This document shows, piece after piece, positions 46,144 to 55,163 of a stretch of 64,000 nt of DNA. The stretch lies in the NCBI RefSeq assembly GCF_051488685.1, contig NZ_JBPSEH010000004.1, forward strand, positions 1 through 64,000, written 5' to 3'. A program made the translations under genes and the position numbers. The DNA is from Melioribacter sp051488685 (GTDB taxonomy: Bacteria; Bacteroidota; Ignavibacteria; Ignavibacteriales; Melioribacteraceae). Positions within the stretch are counted from its first letter, which is position 1. The number at the start of each line of letters is the position of its first letter. The notes beneath the pieces are model-generated. The model searched no databases. It had not been told where the DNA came from and saw nothing but the letters and a program-made list of their open reading frames with translations.

Positions 46144-47157
46144 ATGGATCTTAACACTATCTGGTTTATACTTATAGCCGTTTTATTTATTGGATTTTTC
46201 TTTTTAGAGGGATTCGACTACGGCGTTGGAATTCTCTTACCATTTCTTGGCAAAGATGACCGCCAAAGACGAGCAATTATCAATTCAATTGGAACTTTTT
46301 GGGATGGCAATGAAGTATGGATGATAACAGCTGGTGGAGCTATGTTTGCTGCATTTCCAAACTGGTACGCTACGTTATTTAGTGGTTTTTATCTTGCATT
46401 GGTTATTATGCTACTTGCTTTAATTGCACGTGGTGTTGCTTTTGAATATAGAAGTAAAAAAGATGACCCCGTTTGGCGTAATAGGTGGGATTGGGTAATC
46501 TTTATCGGAAGTTTCGTACCTGCATTACTTTGGGGAGTGGCTATCTCAAATATAATTCGTGGTGTTCCAATTGATCAGAATATGAATTTTACAGGGAACT
46601 TCTTTACATTATTGAATCCTTATTCTTTATTGGGTGGATTAACTTCACTAACTATATTCACATTGCACGGTTCAGTCTTCCTTTCATTAAAATTGACGGA
46701 TGAACTTCTCGAAGGTGCTCGAAAAATTGCAAAAAAACTTTGGCTGCCTTCTGTTATTCTTCTTTTTAGCTATGTAATCTTTGGTTATTATGATACCGAT
46801 ATGTTCAGTAAACTTGGAGTAAATCCTGGAGTTATACCAATACTTGCTGGTCTGGCTATTCTATCTGTTCGTTATTTTCTTAACTTAAGAAGAGAAGGAT
46901 GGGCATTTGTAATGACTGGAATAACAATAGTTTTCTCAACTATTACTGTATTTATGGGATTATTCCCTCGTGTAATGGTTTCAAGCACAAATCCAGATTG
47001 GAGTTTGACAATTTACAATGCTTCTTCGAGCCCATATACATTAAAAGTAATGACGATAGTTGCAGTAATTTTCGTACCGATTGTATTAGTATACCAGGCA
47101 TGGAGTTATTGGATATTTAGAAAAAGAGTTTCAACTAAGCAAAAACTTGAATATTAA
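46144..47157 (+). CDS. cydB: Cytochrome bd quinol oxidase subunit II
   Basis: A 337-aa membrane partner of CydA, 9 nt downstream, with a GGAGG ribosome site. The signature FFFLEGFDYGVGILLPFLG and GTFWDGNEVWMITAGGAMFAAFP are both present. About eight membrane helices are visible. The operon ends at the strong terminator that follows, so cydDC must be transcribed separately. Confidence 0.97.
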   Translation: MDLNTIWFILIAVLFIGFFFLEGFDYGVGILLPFLGKDDRQRRAIINSIGTFWDGNEVWMITAGGAMFAAFPNWYATLFSGFYLALVIMLLALIARGVAFEYRSKKDDPVWRNRWDWVIFIGSFVPALLWGVAISNIIRGVPIDQNMNFTGNFFTLLNPYSLLGGLTSLTIFTLHGSVFLSLKLTDELLEGARKIAKKLWLPSVILLFSYVIFGYYDTDMFSKLGVNPGVIPILAGLAILSVRYFLNLRREGWAFVMTGITIVFSTITVFMGLFPRVMVSSTNPDWSLTIYNASSSPYTLKVMTIVAVIFVPIVLVYQAWSYWIFRKRVSTKQKLEY

Positions 47158-47169
47158 AAAAGTAACTTC

Positions 47170-47213
47170 GATTGTCATCCTTTTTTTCGAAGGATGACAA
47201 TCTTTTATTTTTT
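47170..47213 (+). terminator. Strong terminator after cydB
   Basis: A perfect 13-bp stem (47170-47182 and 47190-47202) with a 7-nt loop is followed by TTTTATTTTTT. It is close to symmetrical and could work from both strands. Confidence 0.93.
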
Positions 47214-47225
47214 AAAAGAGACGTT

Positions 47226-47861
47226 ATGAAACAAAAAATTCTAAGATCTCTGTCATTTACTGAAAATAAACTAACTGTTTGAGTTATCATATTTTTGGAA
47301 TTTTTGGTAAACAAAACTAACCAGATGATAAAATACCTCATACAGTAAAAAACAGAGTTTTTTGGTTGAAATTGTGTTGAAATAAATTATTTGGAAGTAC
47401 TTTTTGTCGAAAGCGGAGACTTTGCAACCGAATACTTTATATATCTTATTCTAAATGAAAATGATGTTTCATTGAGCTCTATAAGAGACGATTTTATAGA
47501 AATGCCTGAGATAAATCAGAAAAGTGTTTATGAACTTGAAAAAATTTGACAAACTTTGAATTTCTTTGAAAAGTAAAATTCACTGCTTAAAGCTAAAGGA
47601 AAACGACTTGTCGTTTTTTAAGAAGAGAAGTTATGCAATGAAATTTTTGATTGTAACGTTTATTGTGCTGGAGCTACAATAGCTGAGAATTTCTTCAGAA
47701 CACTCTTTGTTGAGTATGATTGCACAATTACAAGGTTAAAGGAAAACTACGATACTACAGTGAAATGTTTAATAGGTGATTTATTAGCAGCAATTAATGG
47801 AGGCTATATTAACTTTACTCATAATTCTGTCAAGCAAGAAATCAAAAATATTTCTCTCTAA
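47226..47861 (+). pseudogene. 211-codon reading frame with six internal stops
   Basis: From ATG at 47226 to TAA at 47859-47861 one single frame reads as protein-like sequence, broken only by stops at 47280, 47346, 47367, 47547, 47574 and 47619. The longest clear runs are 47370-47546 (including SGDFATEYFIYLILNEND) and 47622-47858 (including AGATIAENFFRTLF and TVKCLIGDLLAAINGGY). No frameshift is needed. The C-terminal half is Cys-rich. The family was not recognised. A V4R-like small-ligand domain is a weak possibility. It sits between the cydAB and cydDC units and was probably a regulator or sensor once linked to them. Confidence 0.6.
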
Positions 47862-47863
47862 TC

Positions 47864-47893
47864 TTTGGATTGTATAATAAATGTGTAATTTTG
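47864..47893 (+). promoter_or_regulatory. Candidate promoter of cydDC
   Basis: TTTG at 47864-47867 and TAATTTTG at 47886-47893 are separated by 18 nt, matching the Bacteroidota TTTG / TAnnTTTG layout. Transcription would start near 47900, 20 nt before the cydD ATG. A palindrome TTGTACAA overlaps the -7 element at 47891-47898. Confidence 0.45.
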
Positions 47894-47919
47894 TACAATA
47901 TTAACTTTTCAATAAATAT

Positions 47920-49659
47920 TTGATGCATTTTAATAAAACTCTTTATTCCTTCATTAAAGGAATCCGAATTAATTTTCTTGCAATAATTATTTTAGGATTA
48001 TTCGTATCAATATCAACCATTGGTCAAGCCTTTCTTTTAAGCAGAACAATCAATAATGTTTTCCTTATACATAAAACTCTCTATGATGTAAGAATATTTC
48101 TAATCATTTTTTTAATTGTTTCGCTTCTTAAATCAATTTTCCTCTGGCTGCAAAATTTATTTTCGTCAAAAGTTATAGCTTTTATAAAAAAATTATTTCG
48201 GGAAAAAATAATATCAGCCATCGAAGAAATTGGACCACTTGAATTAAAATCCGAGAGAACCGGTGAAATAACTAACACACTAATCCAGGGAGTTGATAAA
48301 TTAGAAGAGTACTTTTCTAAATTTTTACCACAAATATTTCTATCGGTTTTTATTCCGCTCTTAATCTTAATTCTTGTATTTCCTCTTGATATTTTGACAG
48401 GAGTAATTTTTTTACTAACCGCCCCAATAATTCCTTTGTTTATGTATTTAATCGGTTCTATCGCAGAAAAGATGAATAAAAAACAATGGCAAACATTAAG
48501 CCGTATGAGTGCATATTTTTTTGATGTACTGCAAGGATTGCCAACATTAAAACTTTTCAACAAAACAAACGACATCCTGAAACGAATTGAAGAGATATCC
48601 AATATATTCAGAATCAAAACGCTGAAAGTTTTACGCATTGCATTTTTATCTGCGCTTGTACTTGAAATGACTGCAACCATTAGTGTGGCAGTAATTGCCG
48701 TTGCAATAGGTTTGCGACTGTTAAACGGCAACTTCAATTTTGCAGATGCTCTTTTCATTTTGATTATTGCACCTGAGTTTTATATGCCGCTTAGACAACT
48801 TGGTGTTAGCTATCACGCTGGAATGGAAGGTGTTTCAGCCTTTGAGAGGATATATGAAATTATAAAATCACAAGAAAGACAGCAGAAATCATATCCGCTT
48901 CGGAATCAGTTTTATTATGATAGTAAATTGCCAATCGTATTTCAAAGCGTATCATTTAATTACTCCGACAGAAGCGTAAACGCCATTGATAATATTTCGT
49001 TTGCAATAGAACCAACTAAAGTAACAGCATTAGTCGGATATTCCGGAGCTGGTAAATCAACAATAATTAATCTTCTTTTAAAATTTATTTCACCAACAAA
49101 AGGAAGCATTAAAATTGGAAACTTCGATCTTTCTGAAATTGATCCAAAAGAATGGAGGAAAAATTTAACCTTTCTGCCACAAAGTCCTCATCTGTTTAAT
49201 AAATCAATTTATGAAAACATAAGTCTATCGAAGCAAAATGCGACTTACGAAGAGGTAATTGCTTCGGCTAAGAAAGCAAGGATCGATGAATTAATTTCTT
49301 CATTACCAGACGGTTATAATTCAAGAATTGGAGAAGATGCTTCAAAATTAAGTGGTGGAGAAGCTCAACGAATCGCACTTGCAAGAGCATATCTAAGAAA
49401 TTCACCACTTGTTTTAATCGATGAACCGACCGCGAATCTTGATCCAATTGTTGAAGAGGAAATTATGAATGATATGTACAAATTGTTTGAAGGTAGAACT
49501 GTAATAATTATTGCTCACAGGTTGAATACAATTTTAAAGGCAGACAAAATTGTTTTGTTGGAAAATGGGAAAATTGTAGGAATCGGTACACATAATGAGT
49601 TATTAGATAATCATTCTTACTATAAAAATCTTTTTAATTCTCATAATACTAAGATATGA
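47920..49659 (+). CDS. cydD: ABC exporter subunit CydD
   Basis: CydDC exports glutathione/cysteine to the periplasm and is needed for cytochrome bd assembly. The 579-aa half-transporter has six membrane helices and an ATPase domain with Walker A GYSGAGKST at 373-381. The signature LSGGEAQRIALARA and Walker B VLIDEPTANLD follow. The T-A-P-I-I-P-L-F-M loop after the fourth helix is typical of CydD. Adjacent cydC overlaps by 4 nt. Confidence 0.93.
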   Translation: MMHFNKTLYSFIKGIRINFLAIIILGLFVSISTIGQAFLLSRTINNVFLIHKTLYDVRIFLIIFLIVSLLKSIFLWLQNLFSSKVIAFIKKLFREKIISAIEEIGPLELKSERTGEITNTLIQGVDKLEEYFSKFLPQIFLSVFIPLLILILVFPLDILTGVIFLLTAPIIPLFMYLIGSIAEKMNKKQWQTLSRMSAYFFDVLQGLPTLKLFNKTNDILKRIEEISNIFRIKTLKVLRIAFLSALVLEMTATISVAVIAVAIGLRLLNGNFNFADALFILIIAPEFYMPLRQLGVSYHAGMEGVSAFERIYEIIKSQERQQKSYPLRNQFYYDSKLPIVFQSVSFNYSDRSVNAIDNISFAIEPTKVTALVGYSGAGKSTIINLLLKFISPTKGSIKIGNFDLSEIDPKEWRKNLTFLPQSPHLFNKSIYENISLSKQNATYEEVIASAKKARIDELISSLPDGYNSRIGEDASKLSGGEAQRIALARAYLRNSPLVLIDEPTANLDPIVEEEIMNDMYKLFEGRTVIIIAHRLNTILKADKIVLLENGKIVGIGTHNELLDNHSYYKNLFNSHNTKI

Positions 49660-51410
49660 TCAAAACATTACTGAAAATATTATCCTTATCTAATCAATAT
49701 AAATACTGGATGATTCTCGCAGCGTTGATGGGATTTTTTACGGTCGGAAGTGGAATTGGGTTAATGATGACTTCTTCATTTATAATTGCAAGTGCCGCAA
49801 TTCAAACGCCAATCTATCAATTACAAGTCGCAATAGTTGGAGTAAGATTTTTTGGTATTTCACGCGGAGTTTTTCGTTACCTCGAAAGATACATCTCACA
49901 CGAAGTTACCTTCAAACTTCTTGCAAAATTACGAGTATGGTTTTTCAAATCATTAGAGCCGATTGTTCCATCAAAGAAATTCGATTTTACAACAGGTAAC
50001 TTGCTTTCACGTTCAATTGAAGATATTGAAAATCTTGAACACATTTTTGTCAGGGTAATTTCACCCCCATTTATTTTTGTTGCTACTGCAATCTTAATGT
50101 TCACCTTACTCAGCATTTTTCAAATAAGATATTCGATTATTTTTTTATCGATGTTTATTGGCAGTGCAATTGGAATACCTTTATTAACCTATTTATTGAG
50201 TAAAAACTTAGGAGAAAAAATTGTTTCACTAAAATCTCAGCTAAAGGATATTTCGGTTGATAGCTTGCAGGGCTTACCAGAACTTCTTGTTTACGATAAG
50301 CAGGAAAGCTGGAAGAAAGAATTCAACGAAATTCAGAATAAATTATTGAGCACAGAATATAAAATGAATTTGATACAAGGCCTCCACGAAAGTTTAACAG
50401 GATTGTCAATGAACTTAACGGTTCTCGCCTTACTTTATGCATCAATTCCTGATGTAACAGCAGGAAATTTAAATGGCGTATATTTATCTGTAATCACAAT
50501 TGGCATTATGGCTTCTTTTGAAATTGTATTTCAAATTCCACTTGCCTTCCAGTTTTTAAATAAAAGCGTTGAATCGGCAAAAAGGTTGTTTGAGATTACA
50601 GAGCAAAAAATAACTGAAGGGCAAATTGCTTTCAATTATGTTGATGATTTTAAGAATTATGATTTAACAGTTGATAACATCTCATTTTCTTATGATGGAA
50701 AAAAAGATGTTATCAAAAATGTTACTTTTGAATTAAAGCAAAATCAAATGATTGCAATTGTAGGTTCAAGTGGAGCCGGTAAATCAACAATTGTAAATTT
50801 ATTAACAAAACTCTGGGAATACGATAGCGGTGAGATTTACCTTGGTAATGTATCTTATCAGAATATTTCTGCAGAAAAAGTCAGAGAGATAATTGCTGTC
50901 GTTCCACAAAAAGTACATCTCTTTACTGGTACAATTAAAGAAAATCTTTTGATATCAAAAGATAATGCAACAGATGAAGAGTTATACAGCGTCTTAAAGC
51001 AGGCTCAACTTTTAGATTTCGTTGAAAGTCTCCCTGATACGCTCAACACAAATATTGGTGAACTTGGCAAAAAGTTAAGTGGTGGAGAAAGCAAAAGACT
51101 GATTTTAGCAAGGGCACTGCTACGTAATTCTAAAATATTAGTTCTTGATGAGATCACTTCGCAAGTTGATAATATTACTGAAAGAAAAATTCTTGAAACA
51201 ATGAAACAACTTCGGAGCAGATATGGAATTATTTTAATTACTCATCGACTTGTTCAAATGGAAATGTTTGATCAAATCCTGGTATTCTCAGAAGGAAAAA
51301 TTGTGGAGAAGGGTTCTCACAAGGAATTATTAGACAAAAAAGGTCTTTATGAAAAACTGTATTTAATGCAAAATCAAATGTTGGTTAAAGAGAAACTTTA
51401 CAGCATCTAA
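49656..51410 (+). CDS. cydC: ABC exporter subunit CydC
   Basis: The 584-aa partner of CydD, starting within its stop codon (ATGA). Early in the membrane domain, GVRFFGISRGVFRYLERYISHE is the CydC hallmark. Walker A is GSSGAGKST at 370-378, the signature is LSGGESKRLILARA and Walker B is ILVLDEITSQVD. In this copy both ATPase sites look intact. The pair should form a heterodimer in the inner membrane. Confidence 0.93.
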   Translation: MIKTLLKILSLSNQYKYWMILAALMGFFTVGSGIGLMMTSSFIIASAAIQTPIYQLQVAIVGVRFFGISRGVFRYLERYISHEVTFKLLAKLRVWFFKSLEPIVPSKKFDFTTGNLLSRSIEDIENLEHIFVRVISPPFIFVATAILMFTLLSIFQIRYSIIFLSMFIGSAIGIPLLTYLLSKNLGEKIVSLKSQLKDISVDSLQGLPELLVYDKQESWKKEFNEIQNKLLSTEYKMNLIQGLHESLTGLSMNLTVLALLYASIPDVTAGNLNGVYLSVITIGIMASFEIVFQIPLAFQFLNKSVESAKRLFEITEQKITEGQIAFNYVDDFKNYDLTVDNISFSYDGKKDVIKNVTFELKQNQMIAIVGSSGAGKSTIVNLLTKLWEYDSGEIYLGNVSYQNISAEKVREIIAVVPQKVHLFTGTIKENLLISKDNATDEELYSVLKQAQLLDFVESLPDTLNTNIGELGKKLSGGESKRLILARALLRNSKILVLDEITSQVDNITERKILETMKQLRSRYGIILITHRLVQMEMFDQILVFSEGKIVEKGSHKELLDKKGLYEKLYLMQNQMLVKEKLYSI

Positions 51411-51451
51411 AATCTATTCTTTGCATCTCATGGTTATACTAAAATTAAAAT

Positions 51452-51892
51452 ATGGGTTTTAATATGTTAATATTACTTGGTGCTGACGGAAATAACCTGG
51501 ATAGCCAAATTGCAAAAAGGTTTGGGCACGCTAATTATTTTATACTTTACAACACTGATACAAAAACTTCCGAAGCTTTCGAAAATGTTGATGAGGGGCA
51601 CAAACACGAAAACCTTCAGGAGTTTTTAGATAAAGGTGTAGAAGCATTTATCGTTGGGAATATTGGACCGCATGCATTTGAAATTATAAATACTCCCAAA
51701 AGCAAAGTATATCTTGCAAGAAAAATGTCCGTTCAGGATGCGATTGAAAAATTCCTCAAAGGTGAATTACAACAATTGACTGAACCGACTGCAAAAAGAA
51801 GTATTGGACACGGTAAAGATAGAGAAGAACACGGCAGACACCATCACGATGGCGAGCATCAAGGGAGAGGACGTCATAATCACAATGAATGA
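51452..51892 (+). CDS. NifX/NafY-type iron-molybdenum cofactor-binding domain protein
   Basis: A 146-aa protein with one dinitrogenase iron-molybdenum cofactor biosynthesis domain (about residues 5-105: NLDSQIAKRFGHANYFILY, then VEAFIVGNIGPHAFEII). The last 30 residues are His-rich (GHGKDREEHGRHHHDGEHQG), a likely metal-binding tail. Such stand-alone proteins occur widely in non-nitrogen-fixing anaerobes and their role is unsettled. No other nif gene is present. The start may be the second ATG at 51464. Confidence 0.85.
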   Translation: MGFNMLILLGADGNNLDSQIAKRFGHANYFILYNTDTKTSEAFENVDEGHKHENLQEFLDKGVEAFIVGNIGPHAFEIINTPKSKVYLARKMSVQDAIEKFLKGELQQLTEPTAKRSIGHGKDREEHGRHHHDGEHQGRGRHNHNE

Positions 51893-52298
51893 AGTTGGAT
51901 AATATTTGTATTTATCGGGCACGCATTCTGGCTTTCGTTAGCTAAGACCTTTACTGATAAGAACTCTGTGCTGCCCAGTCTGATTTTGTTTGCAGGTGGA
52001 AGTCAAATGGATATTGGAACTTTGACAGCTATTATGATTGGAGTTCCACTGATTTCCCAAATTATTTACCCTCGCTGCTTCTTAAATAATCTTGTAAGAA
52101 AAAATATTTAGTTGCCGGGATATAATTAAGGGTAGCCGCTTTTTTAGTAGTTGAAATATCATTTATTTTTTAGATGAATTTACACCACGTCTTTTTATTT
52201 TGATTGTATTTCTAAAGAAAAAGTTAGTTGGATTTTCATAACCGGATAATTATAAACATGCATTTATATTAGGAGGTATTTTATTCATTGGCTCATGA
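51893..52298 (+). pseudogene. Remnant of a membrane protein gene
   Basis: The frame directly after the NifX-type stop stays open for 72 codons (51893-52108) without a usable start. It encodes strongly hydrophobic, helix-like sequence (SLILFAGGSQMDIGTLTAIM, then GVPLISQIIYP). Two further hydrophobic pieces follow after stops or shifts: VAAFLVVEISFIF near 52140-52180, and LFILIVFLKKKLVGF with HAFILGGILFIGS up to the TGA at 52296-52298. Together they look like the tail of a permease. The family could not be named. Confidence 0.5.
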
Positions 52299-52516
52299 AG
52301 TATTATTATGTGAAAGAACGCTCTAAGTCTATTAATTAGAATGAAATTAGTTTATAAAAATTATCAAGTGTATTTCAACTCAACTTGCATAGGATTGAAA
52401 TCCAAAATTGTCTGTTATAGTATTAAATCTTATTGAACTAACTATGAGATAATTTTAGTTGAATAACAAGCTCCTCAGTAATTAGAAGTTATGTCAAATA
52501 ACTGAATTAAAAGTTA
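52299..52516. other. Gap between eroded membrane gene and sigma-54 regulator
   Basis: AT-rich with no gene. A weak 6-bp hairpin (AATAAC/GTTATT, read on the minus strand) just beyond the regulator stop could act as its terminator, but no T-run follows. Confidence 0.4.
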
Positions 52517-54250
52517 TTATCCTTTGATCCCCAGCTTCTTCATTTTTCGCCAGAGTGTTGAGGGGTTAATGTTCAAATCTTTGGCGGTATTAGTTTTATT
52601 ATAGTTATTCTTCTCCAGAGTGGAAATAATCAATTCCCTTTCGGCATCTTTAAATCCTTTCTGGTAGTTTTGTAAATAAGTATTTGACTTTTTAGATCTT
52701 TGTTCTCTCAATCTTTTAGGCAATTGCTCGACTTGAATTATATCACCACTGCAAAGGATGAAGCAGTGCTCTATAACATTTTCCAACTCTCTTATATTGC
52801 CAGGCCAATTGTATTCCATCAAAATATCAAATGCAGATGATGAAAATTGCTTTATGTTTTTTTTGAACTTTTTATTAAAAGATTCAATAAAGTGATTTAT
52901 TAATAGAGGCAAATCATCCATCCTTTCACGTAAAGGAGGAAGATGAATGTTAATAACATTTATACGGTAAAATAAATCTTCACGAAATCTTCCGGCATTG
53001 ATTTCTTCCAAAAGATTTTTATTTGTTGCTGCAATTATTCTTGCATCCATCTTAATTAATTTATTACCGCCCACTCTTTCAAATTCTCGTGTTTCTAAAA
53101 CTCTTAAAAGTTTTGTTTGAACTGGAATTGATAGATCGCCAATTTCATCAAGGAATAGAGTACCGCCTTGCGCAAGTTCAAATTTTCCTATTTTTGTTTT
53201 AATTGCACCGGTGAAGGCACCTTTCTCGTGTCCAAATAATTCACTTTCAATAAGTGATTCAACAAATGCGCTGCAATTGACAGCAATAAAGGGTCCTGTT
53301 CTTCTTAAGCTATTAATATGTATGGCACGTGCAGCTAATTCTTTTCCAGTACCACTTTCACCCGTAATTAAAACAGTAGAATCTGTCTGAGAGACACTTT
53401 CAAGTACAGAAATAATTTGTTTAATCTCTTTATTTCTTCCGACAATGTTTTCGAATTTAAAAAAGTCATTTAAGTGTGCGGATAAATTTTTAAGTTCTGA
53501 AATGTCAATAAAAGTTTCAATAGCACCGATTTTTTCATTTCTGCTATTTATTAAGATATTGGAATTAACTCTTATTGGAATTTTTCTTCCATTTTTATGA
53601 ACAATTTCTAATTCATTCCCAACCATTGCTCTACCTTTTTTGACTGTCTGTTCCATGTGGCATCCATTGCGGCAGATTGATGAATTAAAAATATCCCAAC
53701 ATTTTTTACCTAATGCTTCTGATTTTTTATACCCGGTTATTTTTTCAGCAGATCTATTGAATGAGGTTATAGTCCAATCATTATCAATTGTAAATGTACC
53801 TTCAATACTGCTGTTAAAAATCGCGTCCAGTTTATTCTTTTGATCAATTAATTCAAAGGTTTTTTTATTTATTTCTTCTGCTAAGGATAGCATTTCTTTT
53901 GTATCTCTGAAAACAAAAACGACACTTAAAACAATTCCATCAACTTTAATAGGAGAGATAGATGCCAAGACATTTTTAATATTTCCCTTTATGTCGGTTA
54001 TATTAATTGAAAGATTATTGATTGATAAATCTTCTTCAAGTGCATTGATTATAAATTTTTTTTCATCAGTATTTTTTTTGAATAAAAATTCAAAGTTTTT
54101 TCCAATTACTTTTTCTTCAGAAAATCCGGTTATACGTGATGCTGCCTCATTAAAAACAATAATATTTTTGTCCCTACCAATTACAATTATTCCGTCGGGG
54201 ATAATTAATGTCTCTTTATTCCTGTCAATTATTTGTTGGACATCTGACAT
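52517..54250 (-). CDS. Sigma-54 interacting PAS-domain transcriptional activator
   Basis: A 577-aa NtrC-family activator. Two PAS domains (about residues 10-120 and 140-255) precede an AAA+ domain with Walker A GESGTGKE at 297-304, the sigma-54 contact loop GAFTGA at 344-349 and Walker B LFLDEIGD. A Fis-type HTH covers about 536-577. The second PAS contains C184, C193 and C197 (C-x8-C-x3-C), suggesting a redox- or metal-responsive sensor. The ATG at 54250 follows AAAGGTAG. An ATG at 54304 would add 18 unrelated hydrophobic residues. It diverges from eroded genes at 54411 onward. Confidence 0.93.
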   Translation of the reverse strand: MSDVQQIIDRNKETLIIPDGIIVIGRDKNIIVFNEAASRITGFSEEKVIGKNFEFLFKKNTDEKKFIINALEEDLSINNLSINITDIKGNIKNVLASISPIKVDGIVLSVVFVFRDTKEMLSLAEEINKKTFELIDQKNKLDAIFNSSIEGTFTIDNDWTITSFNRSAEKITGYKKSEALGKKCWDIFNSSICRNGCHMEQTVKKGRAMVGNELEIVHKNGRKIPIRVNSNILINSRNEKIGAIETFIDISELKNLSAHLNDFFKFENIVGRNKEIKQIISVLESVSQTDSTVLITGESGTGKELAARAIHINSLRRTGPFIAVNCSAFVESLIESELFGHEKGAFTGAIKTKIGKFELAQGGTLFLDEIGDLSIPVQTKLLRVLETREFERVGGNKLIKMDARIIAATNKNLLEEINAGRFREDLFYRINVINIHLPPLRERMDDLPLLINHFIESFNKKFKKNIKQFSSSAFDILMEYNWPGNIRELENVIEHCFILCSGDIIQVEQLPKRLREQRSKKSNTYLQNYQKGFKDAERELIISTLEKNNYNKTNTAKDLNINPSTLWRKMKKLGIKG

Positions 54251-54268
54251 TCTACTACCTTTAAATGT

Positions 54269-54334
54269 TATTGCAATTATAATTATTAATATGCAATAGA
54301 GCAATGAGTGTGCAATAATTAATACAATATTGCA
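54269..54334. promoter_or_regulatory. Cluster of four TGCAATA heptamers
   Basis: Copies lie at 54269-54275 (reverse), 54292-54298 (forward), 54311-54317 (forward) and 54328-54334 (reverse). The last two form a perfect dyad TGCAATA-N10-TATTGCA, and the first two form TATTGCA-N16-TGCAATA. The cluster is 19-84 bp upstream of the sigma-54 activator start and 77-142 bp upstream of the eroded divergent gene. That is where activator-binding sites or an autoregulatory operator would be expected. Confidence 0.5.
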
Positions 54335-54410
54335 AACGTAATTATCATCTCGCTCTGCATTCTATCCAAAAAAAATGAATCTATGTTATATTACATCGGA
54401 GATATATATA

Positions 54411-54677
54411 ATGAAAAGATGCAAAATGAAAGATTAAGAAGAATTAATAACTGAGAAAAAATTCGAAATATCTGAGGACAAGCTGAAGAATAACCATTTT
54501 AAGAAACAAAAGAATGCAGACTATCCATTACACTTAAGAAAACTTAGACTGGGCATGAAGGCCAATTATGTTAATGCGAGCATTGCTTCTGGTAGGTGAG
54601 AAAATGCATATTACTGTATTTGATGCACTAATGAAAATGGGATTCCTGAGTTAAAAAAAAGAGAAAATTCAAAATAA
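54411..54677 (+). pseudogene. Eroded gene divergent from the sigma-54 activator, part 1
   Basis: ATG at 54411 has a GGAG ribosome site 9 nt upstream. The 89-codon frame reads as protein-like sequence but carries stops at 54435 (TAA), 54597 (TGA) and 54621 (TGA). Clear pieces include DYPLHLRKLRLGMKANYVN and ASIASGR, and a Cys pair in YYC-I-stop-C suggests a former zinc or Fe-S site. Similar-looking coding sequence continues in another frame to about 54790 (LKDCDGAMAIYSEG). The family was not recognised. Confidence 0.55.
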
Positions 54678-54836
54678 TCACAAGCAGTGAAATTCTACGA
54701 AACAAAAATGAAAAATCAAAAACCTAAGAAATATTAACAAAATTAAAGTTAAAAGACTGTGATGGAGCTATGGCAATTTATTCTGAGGGATAAAATAATG
54801 AACTATAGATAGGGGTATATTAACTATAAATTGTAA

Positions 54837-55163
54837 GAACCGAATAGAGGAGATTTATTAAATGAGTTTATTAAAGCAATTATCACCAAAGCAAATATTT
54901 AACTAAAGAATACATGCTATGATAAGAATTGAAAGCAACGATTATTAATTGAATCAGAATAATCTAAAAAGATAATCACAACGATAAATACTGATGAAAC
55001 ATTGGCCTTTTACCAAATTAAAGGAAGGATATTATACTACGAATAAAATATGGACCAGAAAGATCTCGGTTTTTTTAACTTATATGATAATCGACACGAA
55101 TTTAGTAACTGTAAATCTGTCAACGATATTCGAGAATTAAAACCACACAGATTGCTCAGCTAA
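54837..55163 (+). pseudogene. Eroded gene divergent from the sigma-54 activator, part 2
   Basis: One frame from 54837 to the TAA at 55161-55163 is protein-like apart from stops at 54900, 54930, 54960 and 55044. Pieces include RGDLLNEFIKAIITKAN, TDETLAFYQIKGRILYYE and DLGFFNLYDNRHEF. An excellent ribosome site (GAGGAG) with ATG at 54862 lies in a different frame, so at least one small indel must be assumed if that was the start. The middle piece faintly recalls FMN-binding split-barrel proteins, but this is not firm. Confidence 0.5.

Noticed and set aside
48081..48758. 225-codon minus-strand open frame opposite cydD
   Set aside because: A shadow of the cydD reading frame with low-complexity Ser/Lys/Ile content. 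No start signal and no family resemblance.
51452..51892. Evidence for nitrogen fixation
   Set aside because: Only a stand-alone cofactor-binding domain is present, which is common in organisms without nitrogenase. No nifHDK or other nif genes are seen.
54251..54410. Sigma-54 -24/-12 promoter for the divergent genes
   Set aside because: No GG-N10-GC element with the proper context was found between the activator and the relics. It may have decayed.
54597..54623. Recoding of TGA (for example to Trp) to rescue the eroded frame at 54411-54677
   Set aside because: TGA is used as a normal stop by intact genes here (rimP, infB), and a TAA also interrupts the frame at 54435.
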